Positions 35,161 through 44,370 of a stretch of 64,000 nucleotides of DNA are shown piece after piece. The notes below the pieces were generated by a model. That model did no database searches and was not told the DNA's origin. It saw only the letters and a list, made by a program, of their open reading frames with translations. The stretch lies in NCBI RefSeq assembly GCF_900101895.1, contig NZ_FMVF01000002.1, positions 192,451 through 256,450 of the forward strand. The letters run 5' to 3'. The DNA comes from Flavobacterium caeni (lineage in GTDB: Bacteria; Bacteroidota; Bacteroidia; Flavobacteriales; Flavobacteriaceae). The translations under genes were made by a program, and so were the position numbers. Positions within the stretch are counted from its first letter, which is position 1. Every line of letters begins with the position of its first letter.

Positions 35161-36443
35161 AAATAGTCAAAGCCATATCGCGTACGCCATTGGTCAAGGT
35201 TACGTCCTTGAACAGTTTAGGTGTACTTTTAAAGATAGCGAGCGGATTGATCACGTCTAAGATGCTGGCGTTGTTTGTAGGTCCGGCGGGAGTCGCCTTG
35301 GTGGGCAATCTGCGTAGTTTTGTTTTTTCGCTTGAAGCTGTTTCTACGTTCGGTTTCCAAAATGGAATTATCAAACTCATAGCCGAAAACAAAGACGACA
35401 ACGTTGCGGCGCAGCGAATTTTCGCAACCGCATTTTACAGTTTGCTTTCAGTTTCGTTGGTGTATTCGGCAGTGTTGTTTTTTTCTGCGGGATATTGGAC
35501 GACGTTGCTCTTTGGCGACAAAATCAAAACGATTCGCGTAATTCAAATAACGGCGCTTGCGTTGCCATGGTATGCGATGGGCGTATTTCTGACGGCAGTC
35601 ATCAACGGATTAGGGAAATACCGTCATGTAATTTACGCCAGTATTGTAGGCAATGTCATAGGGCTTGCGTTTTCGGTGTATGCCGTGGTTCATTTTGGAA
35701 CGTTCGGCGCGCTTTTGTCGATCGTAGTACCTCCTGCTTTGCTTTTCTTTGTGGCCTGTTATTTTCTGGGTAAGGAGTTGTCGTTTTTCAGGTCTATTTC
35801 CTTGGGCAAATTCGACCAATCGGTTTTGCGGAGTCTGGCATCTTACTCGGTGATGACATTGGTCACGGCGGTTGCAGCCCCGATTGTATACTTGTTGTTG
35901 CGAACCCATTTGATAGAAACATCGGGCTATGCGGCGGCCGGATTCGTCGAGGCCATAAGCAGGTTGTCGTCCTACTACATGCTGTTCATTTCAACGATAC
36001 TGACCGTCTATTTTTTGCCCAAGCTTTCGTTGGCCGACAATCGAAAAGCAACGAGAAACGTGTTCAAGAGTTACTACAGTGGGCTTTTGCCTGTATTTAC
36101 CGTAGGGCTGGTAGCCGTTTATTTGTTGAGAATGTATCTCATCCAGATGCTGTTTACCGAAGAATTCCTACCAGTGTCCGATTTGTTTTTCTGGCAGCTG
36201 TTCGGCGATTTTTTCAAGGCCGCTTCGCTGATTTTGGGCTACCAATTTTTTGCCAAAAGACTGACGCTTGCGTTTGTCGTGACCGAATTGTTTTCGCATT
36301 TAACGATGTTGTGTGTGGGCTATGGATTGATTGGCCTTTATGGTGCAAAGGGTGTGGTGATAGCGCATGCGCTGACTTACGTGGTTTACTTTGTGGTTCT
36401 GGTGGTGTATTTCCGTAAGAATCTGTTCCTATCGGCAAAATGA
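35157..36443 (+). CDS. Wzx-like O-antigen/polysaccharide flippase
   Basis: A 428-residue multi-span inner-membrane protein of the MATE-like polysaccharide exporter group, close in N-terminus to WzxE-type translocases ([39 protein letters not shown]). About 12 hydrophobic helices. It probably flips an undecaprenyl-linked oligosaccharide containing the amino sugar. The start is a TTG at 35157 overlapping the previous stop by 4 nt. Confidence 0.88.
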   Translation: MKIVKAISRTPLVKVTSLNSLGVLLKIASGLITSKMLALFVGPAGVALVGNLRSFVFSLEAVSTFGFQNGIIKLIAENKDDNVAAQRIFATAFYSLLSVSLVYSAVLFFSAGYWTTLLFGDKIKTIRVIQITALALPWYAMGVFLTAVINGLGKYRHVIYASIVGNVIGLAFSVYAVVHFGTFGALLSIVVPPALLFFVACYFLGKELSFFRSISLGKFDQSVLRSLASYSVMTLVTAVAAPIVYLLLRTHLIETSGYAAAGFVEAISRLSSYYMLFISTILTVYFLPKLSLADNRKATRNVFKSYYSGLLPVFTVGLVAVYLLRMYLIQMLFTEEFLPVSDLFFWQLFGDFFKAASLILGYQFFAKRLTLAFVVTELFSHLTMLCVGYGLIGLYGAKGVVIAHALTYVVYFVVLVVYFRKNLFLSAK

Positions 36444-36484
36444 CGTTTCGATCATTTTAGCGTACGTTAAAATCAGACCGTAAT

Positions 36485-36514
36485 TTTCACGTCGTATTAA
36501 AATAAGTATCTTTG
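36485..36514 (+). promoter_or_regulatory. Candidate internal promoter of the glycan locus
   Basis: TTTC at 36485-36488 and TATCTTTG at 36507-36514 are 18 nt apart, close to the Bacteroidota TTTG-N19-TAnnTTTG arrangement. It lies 13 nt upstream of the small gene at 36528, in the only sizeable gap of the locus. Confidence 0.5.
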
Positions 36515-36527
36515 AAAAAAAATCCAA

Positions 36528-36716
36528 ATGATTCCACTCTATTTTGATCCCGGAACAGGCGCACTCATCGTGCAATTTCTGGCAGCCGCCGTGGCTGGGG
36601 TCTTGCTTTTTTACCGCACTGTCGTAGCCAAAGTCAAATCGATCTTCGGGATCAAACCCAAATCGCAAGACGGGTTTGCCGACAGCATCGACACCAAAGA
36701 AGAAGCCGATCAATGA
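36528..36716 (+). CDS. Small membrane protein of polysaccharide loci
   Basis: A 62-residue protein: a short N-terminus IPLYFDPGTGALIVQ, one transmembrane helix (FLAAAVAGVLLFYRTVVA) and a basic then acidic cytoplasmic tail. Small proteins beginning with a '(Y/F)(I/F)DPGTG' motif and one helix recur in surface-polysaccharide clusters, role unknown (recollection). It overlaps the methyltransferase by 4 nt (ATGA), so translation is coupled, which supports it as a real gene. Confidence 0.78.
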   Translation: MIPLYFDPGTGALIVQFLAAAVAGVLLFYRTVVAKVKSIFGIKPKSQDGFADSIDTKEEADQ

Positions 36717-38083
36717 GCCAGGAGCGCATCACTTCGTCGTTCAGGGATCCGTCGGGTTATGTGGTTTTAGAGGACGATGCCATCAAGCGAATCATCCAGC
36801 CGATATATTTTGCACCCTACGACGCGTTGCAGCAATCGGGTTTTTACGACAAACTTTTCGACCAACACTACTTGATCCGGCACCGTGAGATTTCGCGTTC
36901 CCAAACGCAAATCGTGCTCGAAGCCGAGAAAATTCCGTTTGTGACCTATCCATACGAATGGAGCTTTTTGCAATACAAACACGCGGCGTTGCTCACGCTC
37001 AAGATCCAGAAATACTGTCTTGAACACGGCTTTTCTTTGAAGGATGCCACGGCGTTCAACGTCACGTTCCACCAAGGCAAGCCCGTATTCATCGACACGT
37101 TGTCGTTCGATTTTTACCAACAAGACCAGCCATGGCATGCCTACAAACAATTCGTCATGCATTTTCTCGGGCCGTTGGTGCTCAGCAAATACTACGGACA
37201 CGATTTCCTCAAAACGCTGGCCCACGAAATCGACGGCATCCCACTCAAAAAGCTCGCGCAATTGCTGCCGTGGAAGTCTAAGCTCAATCCGACGTTGTGG
37301 GCGAACATCCACCTGCTGGCGCGTTATGACGATAAATTTTCGGCCGGTTCGGGCGACAAAGGTGTCCAAAAGTTGTCCAAATCGGCACAAATCAAATTGC
37401 TGACGGGCCTGTACGACTACATCAAGGACTTGGACGCCAAGGAAAGCACCGAATGGGACCACTATTACAGCCAGACCAACTACAACGATGCGGCCTACGC
37501 AATCAAAAAAGAGAAGGTCAAGGATTGGTTCGAGCAAATCGGACGCGGCAAAATCATTGACCTGGGCGGTAACGACGGCACGTTTGCGCGTGCGCTCGGT
37601 TCGAACGAATTGGTGCTCGTGGCCGATATCGACCCCAATGCCGTGGGTCAAAATTACAGGCAAATCCAGCAGAACAAAGAAACGAATATTGTACCGCTCG
37701 TGGCCGATGCACTCAATCCCGCAGGCGGTTACGGATTCAATAATGAAGAACGTTTTTCGCTGATCGACCGACTCGAAAAATTGCAACTTTCGGGCTGTCT
37801 GGCCTTGGCCGTCATCCATCATTTGACGTTGTCTGGCAACATCCCGTTCGAAATGTCGGCGCAGTTTTTTGCGCGGCTCGCCCCAAACCTGCTCATCGAA
37901 TTCCCCACGCGCGACGATTCGTGGGTGCAATACCTGCTCGAGAGCAAACGCGAATTCAAGGCGCATTTCGATTTTTACGACGAAAGTAATTTCGAACAAG
38001 GTTTCGGGACCGTATTCCAGTTGGTCAAAAAAGAACCCATCGAAGGTTCGGCGCGTATCCTGTATCATTTTAAACGACGCTAG
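36713..38083 (+). CDS. Class I SAM-dependent methyltransferase with kinase-like N-terminal region
   Basis: A 456-residue protein. The C-terminal half is a Rossmann methyltransferase with the SAM loop KIIDLGGNDGTFARAL (280-295) and acidic VLVADIDPNAV. The N-terminal 200 residues show a kinase-like catalytic pattern: LKDATAFNVTF (Asp111, Asn116 as D-x4-N) and, ten residues on, PVFIDTLSFDFY (Asp128, DFG-like position). This may be a phosphotransferase fold, active or degenerate. It presumably modifies the surface glycan or its lipid carrier intermediate. Overlaps the upstream gene by 4 nt; 3 nt to the next. Confidence 0.82.
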   Translation: MSQERITSSFRDPSGYVVLEDDAIKRIIQPIYFAPYDALQQSGFYDKLFDQHYLIRHREISRSQTQIVLEAEKIPFVTYPYEWSFLQYKHAALLTLKIQKYCLEHGFSLKDATAFNVTFHQGKPVFIDTLSFDFYQQDQPWHAYKQFVMHFLGPLVLSKYYGHDFLKTLAHEIDGIPLKKLAQLLPWKSKLNPTLWANIHLLARYDDKFSAGSGDKGVQKLSKSAQIKLLTGLYDYIKDLDAKESTEWDHYYSQTNYNDAAYAIKKEKVKDWFEQIGRGKIIDLGGNDGTFARALGSNELVLVADIDPNAVGQNYRQIQQNKETNIVPLVADALNPAGGYGFNNEERFSLIDRLEKLQLSGCLALAVIHHLTLSGNIPFEMSAQFFARLAPNLLIEFPTRDDSWVQYLLESKREFKAHFDFYDESNFEQGFGTVFQLVKKEPIEGSARILYHFKRR

Positions 38084-38086
38084 CCG

Positions 38087-39526
38087 ATGGCCTTTGATCC
38101 CGCAAAAAAGCTCAGGACATTCGTAAGCAACGACAAGCCGTACCCGCTGATTTCGGGGTTTGTGATTGGGTTTTACATGCTGGCGTTTTACTATTCGAAG
38201 AACCTGGAACTGGGCAGTTCATGGGAAAGTCTTGCGGTATTTGCCGCCTACTTCGTTTTGTTGCCCATGTTGGGCATTGCGCTCGTTTATCGTCTGGTTT
38301 TGCGCACGAGATGGCGCCCGTTTGCCGCGCATTGGGTTTTTGTGTCAACCCTTGCATTCCTGGGTTATTTTTTACTCGAACATTTTTCGATTCCCTACAG
38401 CAAACGTATCGTTTTGGGCGTTTCGGTGTTGTTGGCGTTGGTTTCGGTGAAATTCAGGAACCACAAAATTGTGGTGTTGTTGGTCGCGTTCATGACGGCT
38501 TTCCCGCTGATGCAGACGGCAAAGAAAATAGTACACAACTTCTCGAATCCGGCGCATTGGAATAAGTTACCCGACGCCATCGAGCAATGTCGTTTTACAA
38601 AGACGCCCAATGTCTATTTTCTGCAAATGGATGGCTACGCCGATGCGTTGGCGCTGCAAAGCAAATTGTACCGGTATGACAACCTTGCGTTCGACGCGTG
38701 GCTGAGGTCTCGCGGGTTTACCCTTTACGACGGTTTTCGCTCGAATTACAATTCGACGCTGAAATCCAATTCGTCGATGCTTAGCATGAAACACCACTAT
38801 TCGCTCGAAAATGTCGGTTTCAAGAATGCCCGGGATTATGTCATGGGCGATAACCCCGTGCTTCGTGTTTTTAAGAACAACGGCTACCAAACCCATTTTA
38901 TCAGCGAACGCCCTTATTTTTTGATCAGCCGACCTGTTGTTGCATTTGACCACGCTAATTTTGCGACTTCCGAGGTGCCGTATCTCAAAGACGGTTGGTC
39001 GGCATTCAAAGACATCACACAAACCGTAAAATCGGCGGTGTCTGCCAAGGGAAAAAAGTTTGTGTTCATCCAAAAATTCAATCCTGGCCACATCGCGGTT
39101 TACCAGGCGCAAAGTCAAGGTGTCGAGGGCGAGCGAAAACTGTATATCGAAAAGTTGGAACAGGCCAACGCCTGGTTGCGCGACATCATCCCTTTTATCG
39201 AAAAGCACGATCCTTCGGCCATGATCATCATCGGTGCCGACCATGGCGGATTTGTGGGCATGCAAAGTACAAAAGAGGCATTTGCAAAGATCAACGATCC
39301 AGATTTGTTGCGCTCGATTTTTGGCGCCAAGCTCGCCATCAAATGGAACGGCGAAAGACACGCCGAATTCGACCTTGGATTGCGCACATCGGTCAATTTG
39401 TTCCGAACCGTTTTTGCGTTCTTGGGCGATAGTCCTTCGTACCTACAGCATTTGGAGCCAGATGTAAGCTACAACAATTACGATTTCCAGAACCACGAAA
39501 AAATCTATCCAGCCATCAAGCCTTAA
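38087..39526 (+). CDS. Membrane-anchored alkaline-phosphatase-superfamily (sulfatase-like) protein
   Basis: A 479-residue protein. About four to five N-terminal transmembrane helices (residues 20-155) are followed by a periplasmic domain of the sulfatase/phosphoglycerol transferase fold: YFLQMDGYADA, SNYNSTLKSNSSMLSM (a likely nucleophile Ser/Thr position) and MIIIGADHGGFVGM carrying the metal-binding Asp-His. Similar proteins add phosphoethanolamine or phosphoglycerol to glycans or lipids; the group transferred here is unknown. It lies in the glycan operon with 3-nt gaps on both sides. Confidence 0.78.
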   Translation: MAFDPAKKLRTFVSNDKPYPLISGFVIGFYMLAFYYSKNLELGSSWESLAVFAAYFVLLPMLGIALVYRLVLRTRWRPFAAHWVFVSTLAFLGYFLLEHFSIPYSKRIVLGVSVLLALVSVKFRNHKIVVLLVAFMTAFPLMQTAKKIVHNFSNPAHWNKLPDAIEQCRFTKTPNVYFLQMDGYADALALQSKLYRYDNLAFDAWLRSRGFTLYDGFRSNYNSTLKSNSSMLSMKHHYSLENVGFKNARDYVMGDNPVLRVFKNNGYQTHFISERPYFLISRPVVAFDHANFATSEVPYLKDGWSAFKDITQTVKSAVSAKGKKFVFIQKFNPGHIAVYQAQSQGVEGERKLYIEKLEQANAWLRDIIPFIEKHDPSAMIIIGADHGGFVGMQSTKEAFAKINDPDLLRSIFGAKLAIKWNGERHAEFDLGLRTSVNLFRTVFAFLGDSPSYLQHLEPDVSYNNYDFQNHEKIYPAIKP

Positions 39527-39529
39527 GCC

Positions 39530-39925
39530 ATGACGCCAACCCTCATCAACCTGCCCAAAGCCACCGACCCCAACGGCAACTACGCCATCATCGAGGGCAA
39601 CACCATCCCATTCGCCATCAAGCGCGTGTACTACCTGTACGACGTGCCGAGCGGTGCCGAACGCGGCGGGCACAGCCACATCGCGCAGCAGGAGTTCCTC
39701 ATTGCGGTTTCGGGTAGTTTCGATGTCATTTTGACCGATGGCCAACAATCGGTGACTGTCACGCTCAACAAACCGAGTGTGGGGCTGCTTATTGGTACGG
39801 GCACCTGGCGCGAGCTCAACAATTTTTCGGCGGGCGCGGTGTGTTTGGTGATGAATTCGGACGTATTCGACGAAGCCGATTACATCCGCGATTACGATGC
39901 CTATTTGCGTTCGCAGGGACTTTGA
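39530..39925 (+). CDS. fdtA: dTDP-4-keto-6-deoxyhexose 3,4-ketoisomerase, FdtA/QdtA-like cupin
   Basis: A 131-residue RmlC-like cupin isomerising dTDP-6-deoxy-4-keto-hexose to the 3-keto sugar that an FdtB-type aminotransferase uses. The pattern FAIKRVYYLYDVPSGAERGGHSHIAQQEFLIAVSGSFDV holds the family's conserved R-G-x-H-x-H/Q-F core (around residues 42-55). Whether the product has the galacto (Fuc3N) or gluco (Qui3N) configuration cannot be told. The other pathway genes (rmlA, rmlB) are not in this window. Confidence 0.87.
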   Translation: MTPTLINLPKATDPNGNYAIIEGNTIPFAIKRVYYLYDVPSGAERGGHSHIAQQEFLIAVSGSFDVILTDGQQSVTVTLNKPSVGLLIGTGTWRELNNFSAGAVCLVMNSDVFDEADYIRDYDAYLRSQGL

Positions 39926-39985
39926 ATTTTAGCATAAAATTGGCTGCAACCGTCAACATCTTGTCTTAAATTTAGGTTTTAGACC

Positions 39986-40537
39986 ATGGAATCTGTCCTT
40001 ACCCAAATCACGATTTTTGCCGACAAGGCCCACGGCGACCAGATGCGCAAGTATTCGGCCGACCGTTATATCGTACATCCGGTTCGTGTGATGGCCGCCG
40101 TCAAGTACTGCGACAACCGTTTGCCGATGCTGGTTGCCGCGTTGCTGCACGATGTACTCGAGGATACGCCGGTGACGCGCGACCAAATGTTCGATTTTCT
40201 GCTTTCGGTGATGGATCCGGACGATGCAGAACAGACCATAACGCTCGTTGTAGAAATGACCGATGTGTACGTCAAGGCCGACTATCCGCAGTGGAACCGC
40301 CAAACCCGCAAGGAGAAAGAACTCGCGCGCATCGTCACTACAAGTCCCGACGCGCAAACCATCAAATACGCCGACATCCTAGACAACACCACAGAGATCG
40401 CCGCAAAGGATCCGAATTTTGCACCGCGTTACCTGCGCGAATGCCTCGTCATTTTGACACAAGCCGACAAAGGCAACCCACGTTTGCGCGAGACGGCGTT
40501 GCATGCCGTTCGTGAGGCGTTGGCAGGCTTACGCTGA
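39986..40537 (+). CDS. HD-domain hydrolase, small (p)ppGpp hydrolase-like
   Basis: A 183-residue cytoplasmic protein limited to an HD domain like that of SpoT and Mesh1. Key residues: YIVHPVRVMAA (first His), AALLHDVLEDTPVT (His-Asp with the ED pair typical of ppGpp hydrolases) and IKYADILDNTTEI (the late Asp). No synthetase domain. It may act as a small alarmone hydrolase; other phosphohydrolase roles are possible. Monocistronic. Confidence 0.83.
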   Translation: MESVLTQITIFADKAHGDQMRKYSADRYIVHPVRVMAAVKYCDNRLPMLVAALLHDVLEDTPVTRDQMFDFLLSVMDPDDAEQTITLVVEMTDVYVKADYPQWNRQTRKEKELARIVTTSPDAQTIKYADILDNTTEIAAKDPNFAPRYLRECLVILTQADKGNPRLRETALHAVREALAGLR

Positions 40538-40628
40538 GGATGTTATCGGTAAAATTTTGTTAAGGGTGTAACATTGTTTTTTTGTGCGGGTCTATTTTCG
40601 CATTATCAATCATCTAATCAATCAAAAA

Positions 40629-41009
40629 ATGAAAAATGCAATCCTGCTCGCGTGCTGCTTGGCCGCGACCCTTGCCCAGGCGCAAGACAAGAAACCCATC
40701 GAATTCAATACCATCGAAGCGCACCACATCCTGCCCAGCGGCCAGGTGATGGCAAAAGACGGCAACCACGCCTTTGCGTTGCACGCCAACGAATCCACCG
40801 AAGTCAACCTGACGTTGCAACTCAAATCGCCGGGCGCGCTCAAGGTTACGGTTACCGACAAAAACCACAACATCGTGCGCACCAAGGAATTTACGTGTAG
40901 CCAATCGTCAAATTTGCTCTCGTTCGCAGCCGAACAAGGCCAGGACTACACGGTGCACCTTTATGCCGCCGCCGATACGCGGTTCAGCGTAGATGTAAAC
41001 AGCCTGTAA
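40629..41009 (+). CDS. Small exported protein of unknown function
   Basis: A 126-residue protein with signal peptide KNAILLACCLAATLAQAQ. The mature portion (~108 residues) reads like a single beta-sandwich (STEVNLTLQLKSPGALKVTVTDKNHNIVRTKEF). Family not recognised. The ATG at 40629 places the signal peptide at the very N-terminus. A perfect GAAA-loop terminator follows the stop. Confidence 0.7.
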   Translation: MKNAILLACCLAATLAQAQDKKPIEFNTIEAHHILPSGQVMAKDGNHAFALHANESTEVNLTLQLKSPGALKVTVTDKNHNIVRTKEFTCSQSSNLLSFAAEQGQDYTVHLYAAADTRFSVDVNSL

Positions 41010-41016
41010 GCCAAAG

Positions 41017-41041
41017 CCGAAACGAAAGTTTCGGTTTTTTT
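41017..41041 (+). terminator. Rho-independent terminator with GAAA tetraloop
   Basis: CCGAAAC (41017-41023), GAAA loop, GTTTCGG (41028-41034), then seven T. It follows the small exported protein gene by 7 nt. Confidence 0.9.
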
Positions 41042-41043
41042 GT

Positions 41044-41074
41044 AAAAAAAAGATGCCGGAGCAATCCGGCATCT
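41044..41074 (-). terminator. Rho-independent terminator of the DUF4249/TonB receptor operon
   Basis: AGATGCCGGA (41051-41060) pairs perfectly with TCCGGCATCT (41065-41074), loop GCAA; the A-run at 41044-41051 is the U-tract on the minus strand. It lies 25 nt past the DUF4249 gene's stop. Confidence 0.9.
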
Positions 41075-41099
41075 GGCACTAAAACAAAAATCAAGAAAC

Positions 41100-41921
41100 T
41101 TATTGTATCGTGTAACTGCGCGTGGCCACCTCGGAAAGCCTGAAATAGCCGAACGCGAAATTCACGGGATTGGTTTGGTTGACGACGTTGCCGCGCACCA
41201 CGTTGGGTACGGGTTGGAACGGCATGCCGTCGTTGCCCGTGGCGGTCAGGAGCTTGTAGAAATACTCATAGTAGCGTCTTGAAATACCGTAAAGTTTGAT
41301 GTTGATGACATCGCCTGCCACCAAATCTTCGTGTGCATAATACACCGGAATCAGGTTGCCCTGTACATCGTCGTCGTCCTCGATCTCGTAATCGGGGAAC
41401 GCGAGCCGCGGCGTCCTGACGCTGTAGAGGTAGTAGTCCACACGTGTGCCGTCGTCCTGATGGTAGTAGGTGATTTCCATTTCATCGCCCGCCATGCCAC
41501 CCTCGGCGTTTTGTTCGATTTGCTCCTCGATAGGGGTAGTAGGGGTCAGCGTTTCGGTGGCCGTATAGGTTTGACCGTTGAGCAAAATGGTGAGCGTATA
41601 GGTTTCGCCAATGACGGGTTCAAAATTGCCGCACACATACTCGCCTGTACCCGGTGTTTCGACAAATTCGAAAATGGTGCCCGCCGTATTGCGCACGGTG
41701 ATGTCGGCACCCGAAACGGTCGGAAACGTTGCGCTGTAATAGCCGGTCGTGGTGGTCAGTTTGATTTTCTGCTCGGCCCCCGTCGTGTTTTGTTCCCAGT
41801 CGATCGAAGCATCGATCACCAATCTCGGCGCGGCCGTTTCGAGGTCTACGGTGACCACGTCTTCGCATCCGACAAAACACCACGCGATGGCCATCAAGCC
41901 TATGATTTGCATTGTTTTCAT
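41100..41921 (-). CDS. DUF4249 outer-membrane lipoprotein
   Basis: A 273-residue lipoprotein: signal peptide with lipobox ending FVGC at residue 19, then EDVVTVDLETAAPRLVIDASI typical of DUF4249. Beta-rich domain with segments such as TLTILLNGQTYTATETLTP and YEYFYKLLTATGND. DUF4249 proteins are regularly encoded next to a TonB-dependent receptor and are thought to form its surface-exposed partner, by analogy to SusD; the ligand is unknown. It is 11 nt downstream of the receptor gene. Confidence 0.9.
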   Translation of the reverse strand: MKTMQIIGLMAIAWCFVGCEDVVTVDLETAAPRLVIDASIDWEQNTTGAEQKIKLTTTTGYYSATFPTVSGADITVRNTAGTIFEFVETPGTGEYVCGNFEPVIGETYTLTILLNGQTYTATETLTPTTPIEEQIEQNAEGGMAGDEMEITYYHQDDGTRVDYYLYSVRTPRLAFPDYEIEDDDDVQGNLIPVYYAHEDLVAGDVINIKLYGISRRYYEYFYKLLTATGNDGMPFQPVPNVVRGNVVNQTNPVNFAFGYFRLSEVATRSYTIQ

Positions 41922-41932
41922 GTCTTTTCGTT

Positions 41933-44308
41933 TTAGAATTTAAAGTTATAGGTCACGCTCGGGATGATCCCGAATATCGACATGCGGCGCACCTCGCTTT
42001 GTCCGTAATCGGGGTTTTGCCCGAACGTATACGAGGCGGCATTGCTGCGCGCATAAGCGTTGTAGATGCTGAACACCCATTCCGCCTGCCAGCCTTTCTT
42101 TTTGTTGGGCTTCGGGATGTAGGTGGCCGACAAATCGAGGTGGTGGTAGGCCGCGAGCGCGCCGTCGTTGCGCTTGCCGTAGTTGGCAACGGTCACGCCC
42201 ATGTATTGGTACTTGCCGTTCGGAAATGTGGCCGCCTTGCCCGATTGGTAGGTGAAAATCCCGCCGAACGACCACTTGGGTGTAAACTGATAGGCCGCCG
42301 TAAGCGACAGGTTGTGCAATTTGTCATAATTGGCGCGGTACCAATCGCCGTTGTTGATGCCCGGTTCGTCGGGCGTGCGTCCCGGCGTTTTTTGTTCGGC
42401 GCGCGAAAGCGTATACGACAGCCAGCCCGTGAGTTTGCCCGTGTTTTTCTTGGCCATGATCTCGAGTCCGTAGGCGCGCGATTCGCCGTTGAGCATCACG
42501 CGTTCGATGGCATCGTTGGCGATGAGTTGCGCCCCGTCGATGTAATCGGCCTTGTTCTTGGTTTTCTTGTAAAACGTCTCCACCTCGAGCGAATAGGCGT
42601 CGTCCTTGAAATTCTGGAAATAGCCAACCGACACCTGATCGAGGATCTCGGGCAGGAGGTATTGGTCGCTTGGCGCCCAGATGTCAAGCGGTGAGGCCGA
42701 CGCCGTATTCGAAATCAAGTGGATGTACTGGCTCATACGGTTGTAACCCGCCTTGAACGACAGGTTGTCGTTGACCGAGTAGGCGAGGGCCAAACGCGGT
42801 TCGAGGTTGTCGAAACCCGCAATCTTTTTGTTTTTCCCATACCAGGTTTGCCCGGTTGGCGTGGCTTCTTCATAAATCTGGAACTCGCGGTTGTACACCA
42901 CGGGCTGGTTGCCCGCATAGGTGTTGACCATCTGCTCGCCCACACGTTGGAAGTTGCTGTAACGCAAGCCATAGTTGATCGAGAGACTTTGCGAGAGCTT
43001 TTGCTCGGCGCTGATGTAAACCGCACTTTCATACGCATATTTCTTGGCGATCTGGCGCGGATTGATCGCCGATGACGCATCGTACGGCTTGATCGTCCCC
43101 GGATTGAATCCGTACGAAATCCCGTTGAGGCCGTAACTCAGCGTCAGGTTGGCCGAGACGTAGTGTTTGAAATCGTATTTGAGGTTGTAGTTGTTCACGT
43201 CCGAATCCCAATCGATGCCCACCGATTTGATGCGCAAACCATAGGTATACTGGCTGTAAATGGCCGAGGCGTTCGAGAAAATCTTGTCCGAAAAAATGTG
43301 GTTCCAACGCACATTGAGCAGCGAATTGCCGTACTCGTTCTCGAACGCGTTGTTGAAGTTGAGGTTGTCGTTGCCAAAATACCCCGACACAAAAACGTTG
43401 TTCTTGTCGTTGAAACGGTAGTTGAACTTGGCGTTGAGGTCGTAGAAATACGCCGAATTGGGTTCGTCGGCCAGCTTCATGAACAAATGCGCATACGATC
43501 CGCGGCCCGCCACGACAAACGAACTTTTGTCCTTGACGATCGGCCCTTCTACAAGCAGTCGGCTCGCCAGCAATCCGATGCCACCCGTGACATGGTATTC
43601 CTTGTTGTTGCCCTCTTTCTGGTAAATGTCGAGCACCGACGAGATGCGTCCGCCAAAATTGGCCGGGATGCCACCTTTGTACAATTTCAAATCCTTGATG
43701 ACATCCGAATTGAACACCGAAAAGAACCCGAACAAATGCGACGTATTGTACACGACGGCCTCATCGAGCAACACCAAATTGCCATCGACCGAGCCGCCGC
43801 GTACGTTGAATCCCGAGGCGCCTTCCTGTGCGTTGGTCACGCCGGGCAGTTGTAAAATCGACTTGAGCACATCGACTTCGCCCAAAACCGCAGGCATTTT
43901 CTTGATCGTCGAAATCGAGAGTTTGTTGACCGAAATTTCAGGTTTGCGGATGTTGGCCTTGGTCTTGTTGGTCGTGACCACCACCTCGTCGAGCGCCTTG
44001 CTGGCTTCGGTCATCCCAAAATTGCGCTTGGTGTTGCCGGTGAGCGCGATCGTTTCGGTAAGGTCGTCGAAACCGAGGTAGCTGATGATGATGGTATAAT
44101 CGCCTTTGGGCAAGGTGATCGAATAGAAACCGTAGGCGTTGGTCACGGTCGATACATTGGCTTCGGGAATCACGATGTTGATCCCGATCAGCGTTTCGGT
44201 ATTGCCAGTATTGGACACCGTTCCGCTGAGCGTAAACTTGGCCTCTTGCGCTTGTGCGGCAAGCGACGCCAAAAAAACCGATAAAAAAAGTCGGATTTGA
44301 TTTTTCAT
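41933..44308 (-). CDS. TonB-dependent outer-membrane receptor with carboxypeptidase-like regulatory domain
   Basis: A 791-residue outer-membrane transporter. Signal peptide (NQIRLFLSVFLASLAAQAQ), then a CarbopepD_reg-like Ig domain (FTLSGTVSNTGNTETLIGINI..GDYTIIISYLGFDDLTE, residues 24-105), a plug domain with LPGVTNAQEGASGFNVRGGSVDGNLVLLDEAVVY, and a ~22-strand barrel ending in an aromatic residue (SVTYNFKF). No conserved ligand signature. It forms an operon with the DUF4249 lipoprotein and is divergent from a LytS/LytTR pair that may regulate it. Confidence 0.94.
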   Translation of the reverse strand: MKNQIRLFLSVFLASLAAQAQEAKFTLSGTVSNTGNTETLIGINIVIPEANVSTVTNAYGFYSITLPKGDYTIIISYLGFDDLTETIALTGNTKRNFGMTEASKALDEVVVTTNKTKANIRKPEISVNKLSISTIKKMPAVLGEVDVLKSILQLPGVTNAQEGASGFNVRGGSVDGNLVLLDEAVVYNTSHLFGFFSVFNSDVIKDLKLYKGGIPANFGGRISSVLDIYQKEGNNKEYHVTGGIGLLASRLLVEGPIVKDKSSFVVAGRGSYAHLFMKLADEPNSAYFYDLNAKFNYRFNDKNNVFVSGYFGNDNLNFNNAFENEYGNSLLNVRWNHIFSDKIFSNASAIYSQYTYGLRIKSVGIDWDSDVNNYNLKYDFKHYVSANLTLSYGLNGISYGFNPGTIKPYDASSAINPRQIAKKYAYESAVYISAEQKLSQSLSINYGLRYSNFQRVGEQMVNTYAGNQPVVYNREFQIYEEATPTGQTWYGKNKKIAGFDNLEPRLALAYSVNDNLSFKAGYNRMSQYIHLISNTASASPLDIWAPSDQYLLPEILDQVSVGYFQNFKDDAYSLEVETFYKKTKNKADYIDGAQLIANDAIERVMLNGESRAYGLEIMAKKNTGKLTGWLSYTLSRAEQKTPGRTPDEPGINNGDWYRANYDKLHNLSLTAAYQFTPKWSFGGIFTYQSGKAATFPNGKYQYMGVTVANYGKRNDGALAAYHHLDLSATYIPKPNKKKGWQAEWVFSIYNAYARSNAASYTFGQNPDYGQSEVRRMSIFGIIPSVTYNFKF

Positions 44309-44333
44309 TGATGGTTAGGAATTGATTTCGGGG

Positions 44334-44341
44334 CAAACCTA
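44334..44341 (-). promoter_or_regulatory. Candidate -7 box for the TonB receptor operon
   Basis: TAGGTTTG on the minus strand, about 25 nt before the receptor ATG. No good -33 match. Confidence 0.4.
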
Positions 44342-44370
44342 TCGCGATATGACACGCGTTTTTTTCGATT

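Noticed and set aside
36767-38068. 433-codon antisense frame opposite the methyltransferase
   Set aside because: No recognisable motif; exactly overlays the coding frame with SAM motifs.
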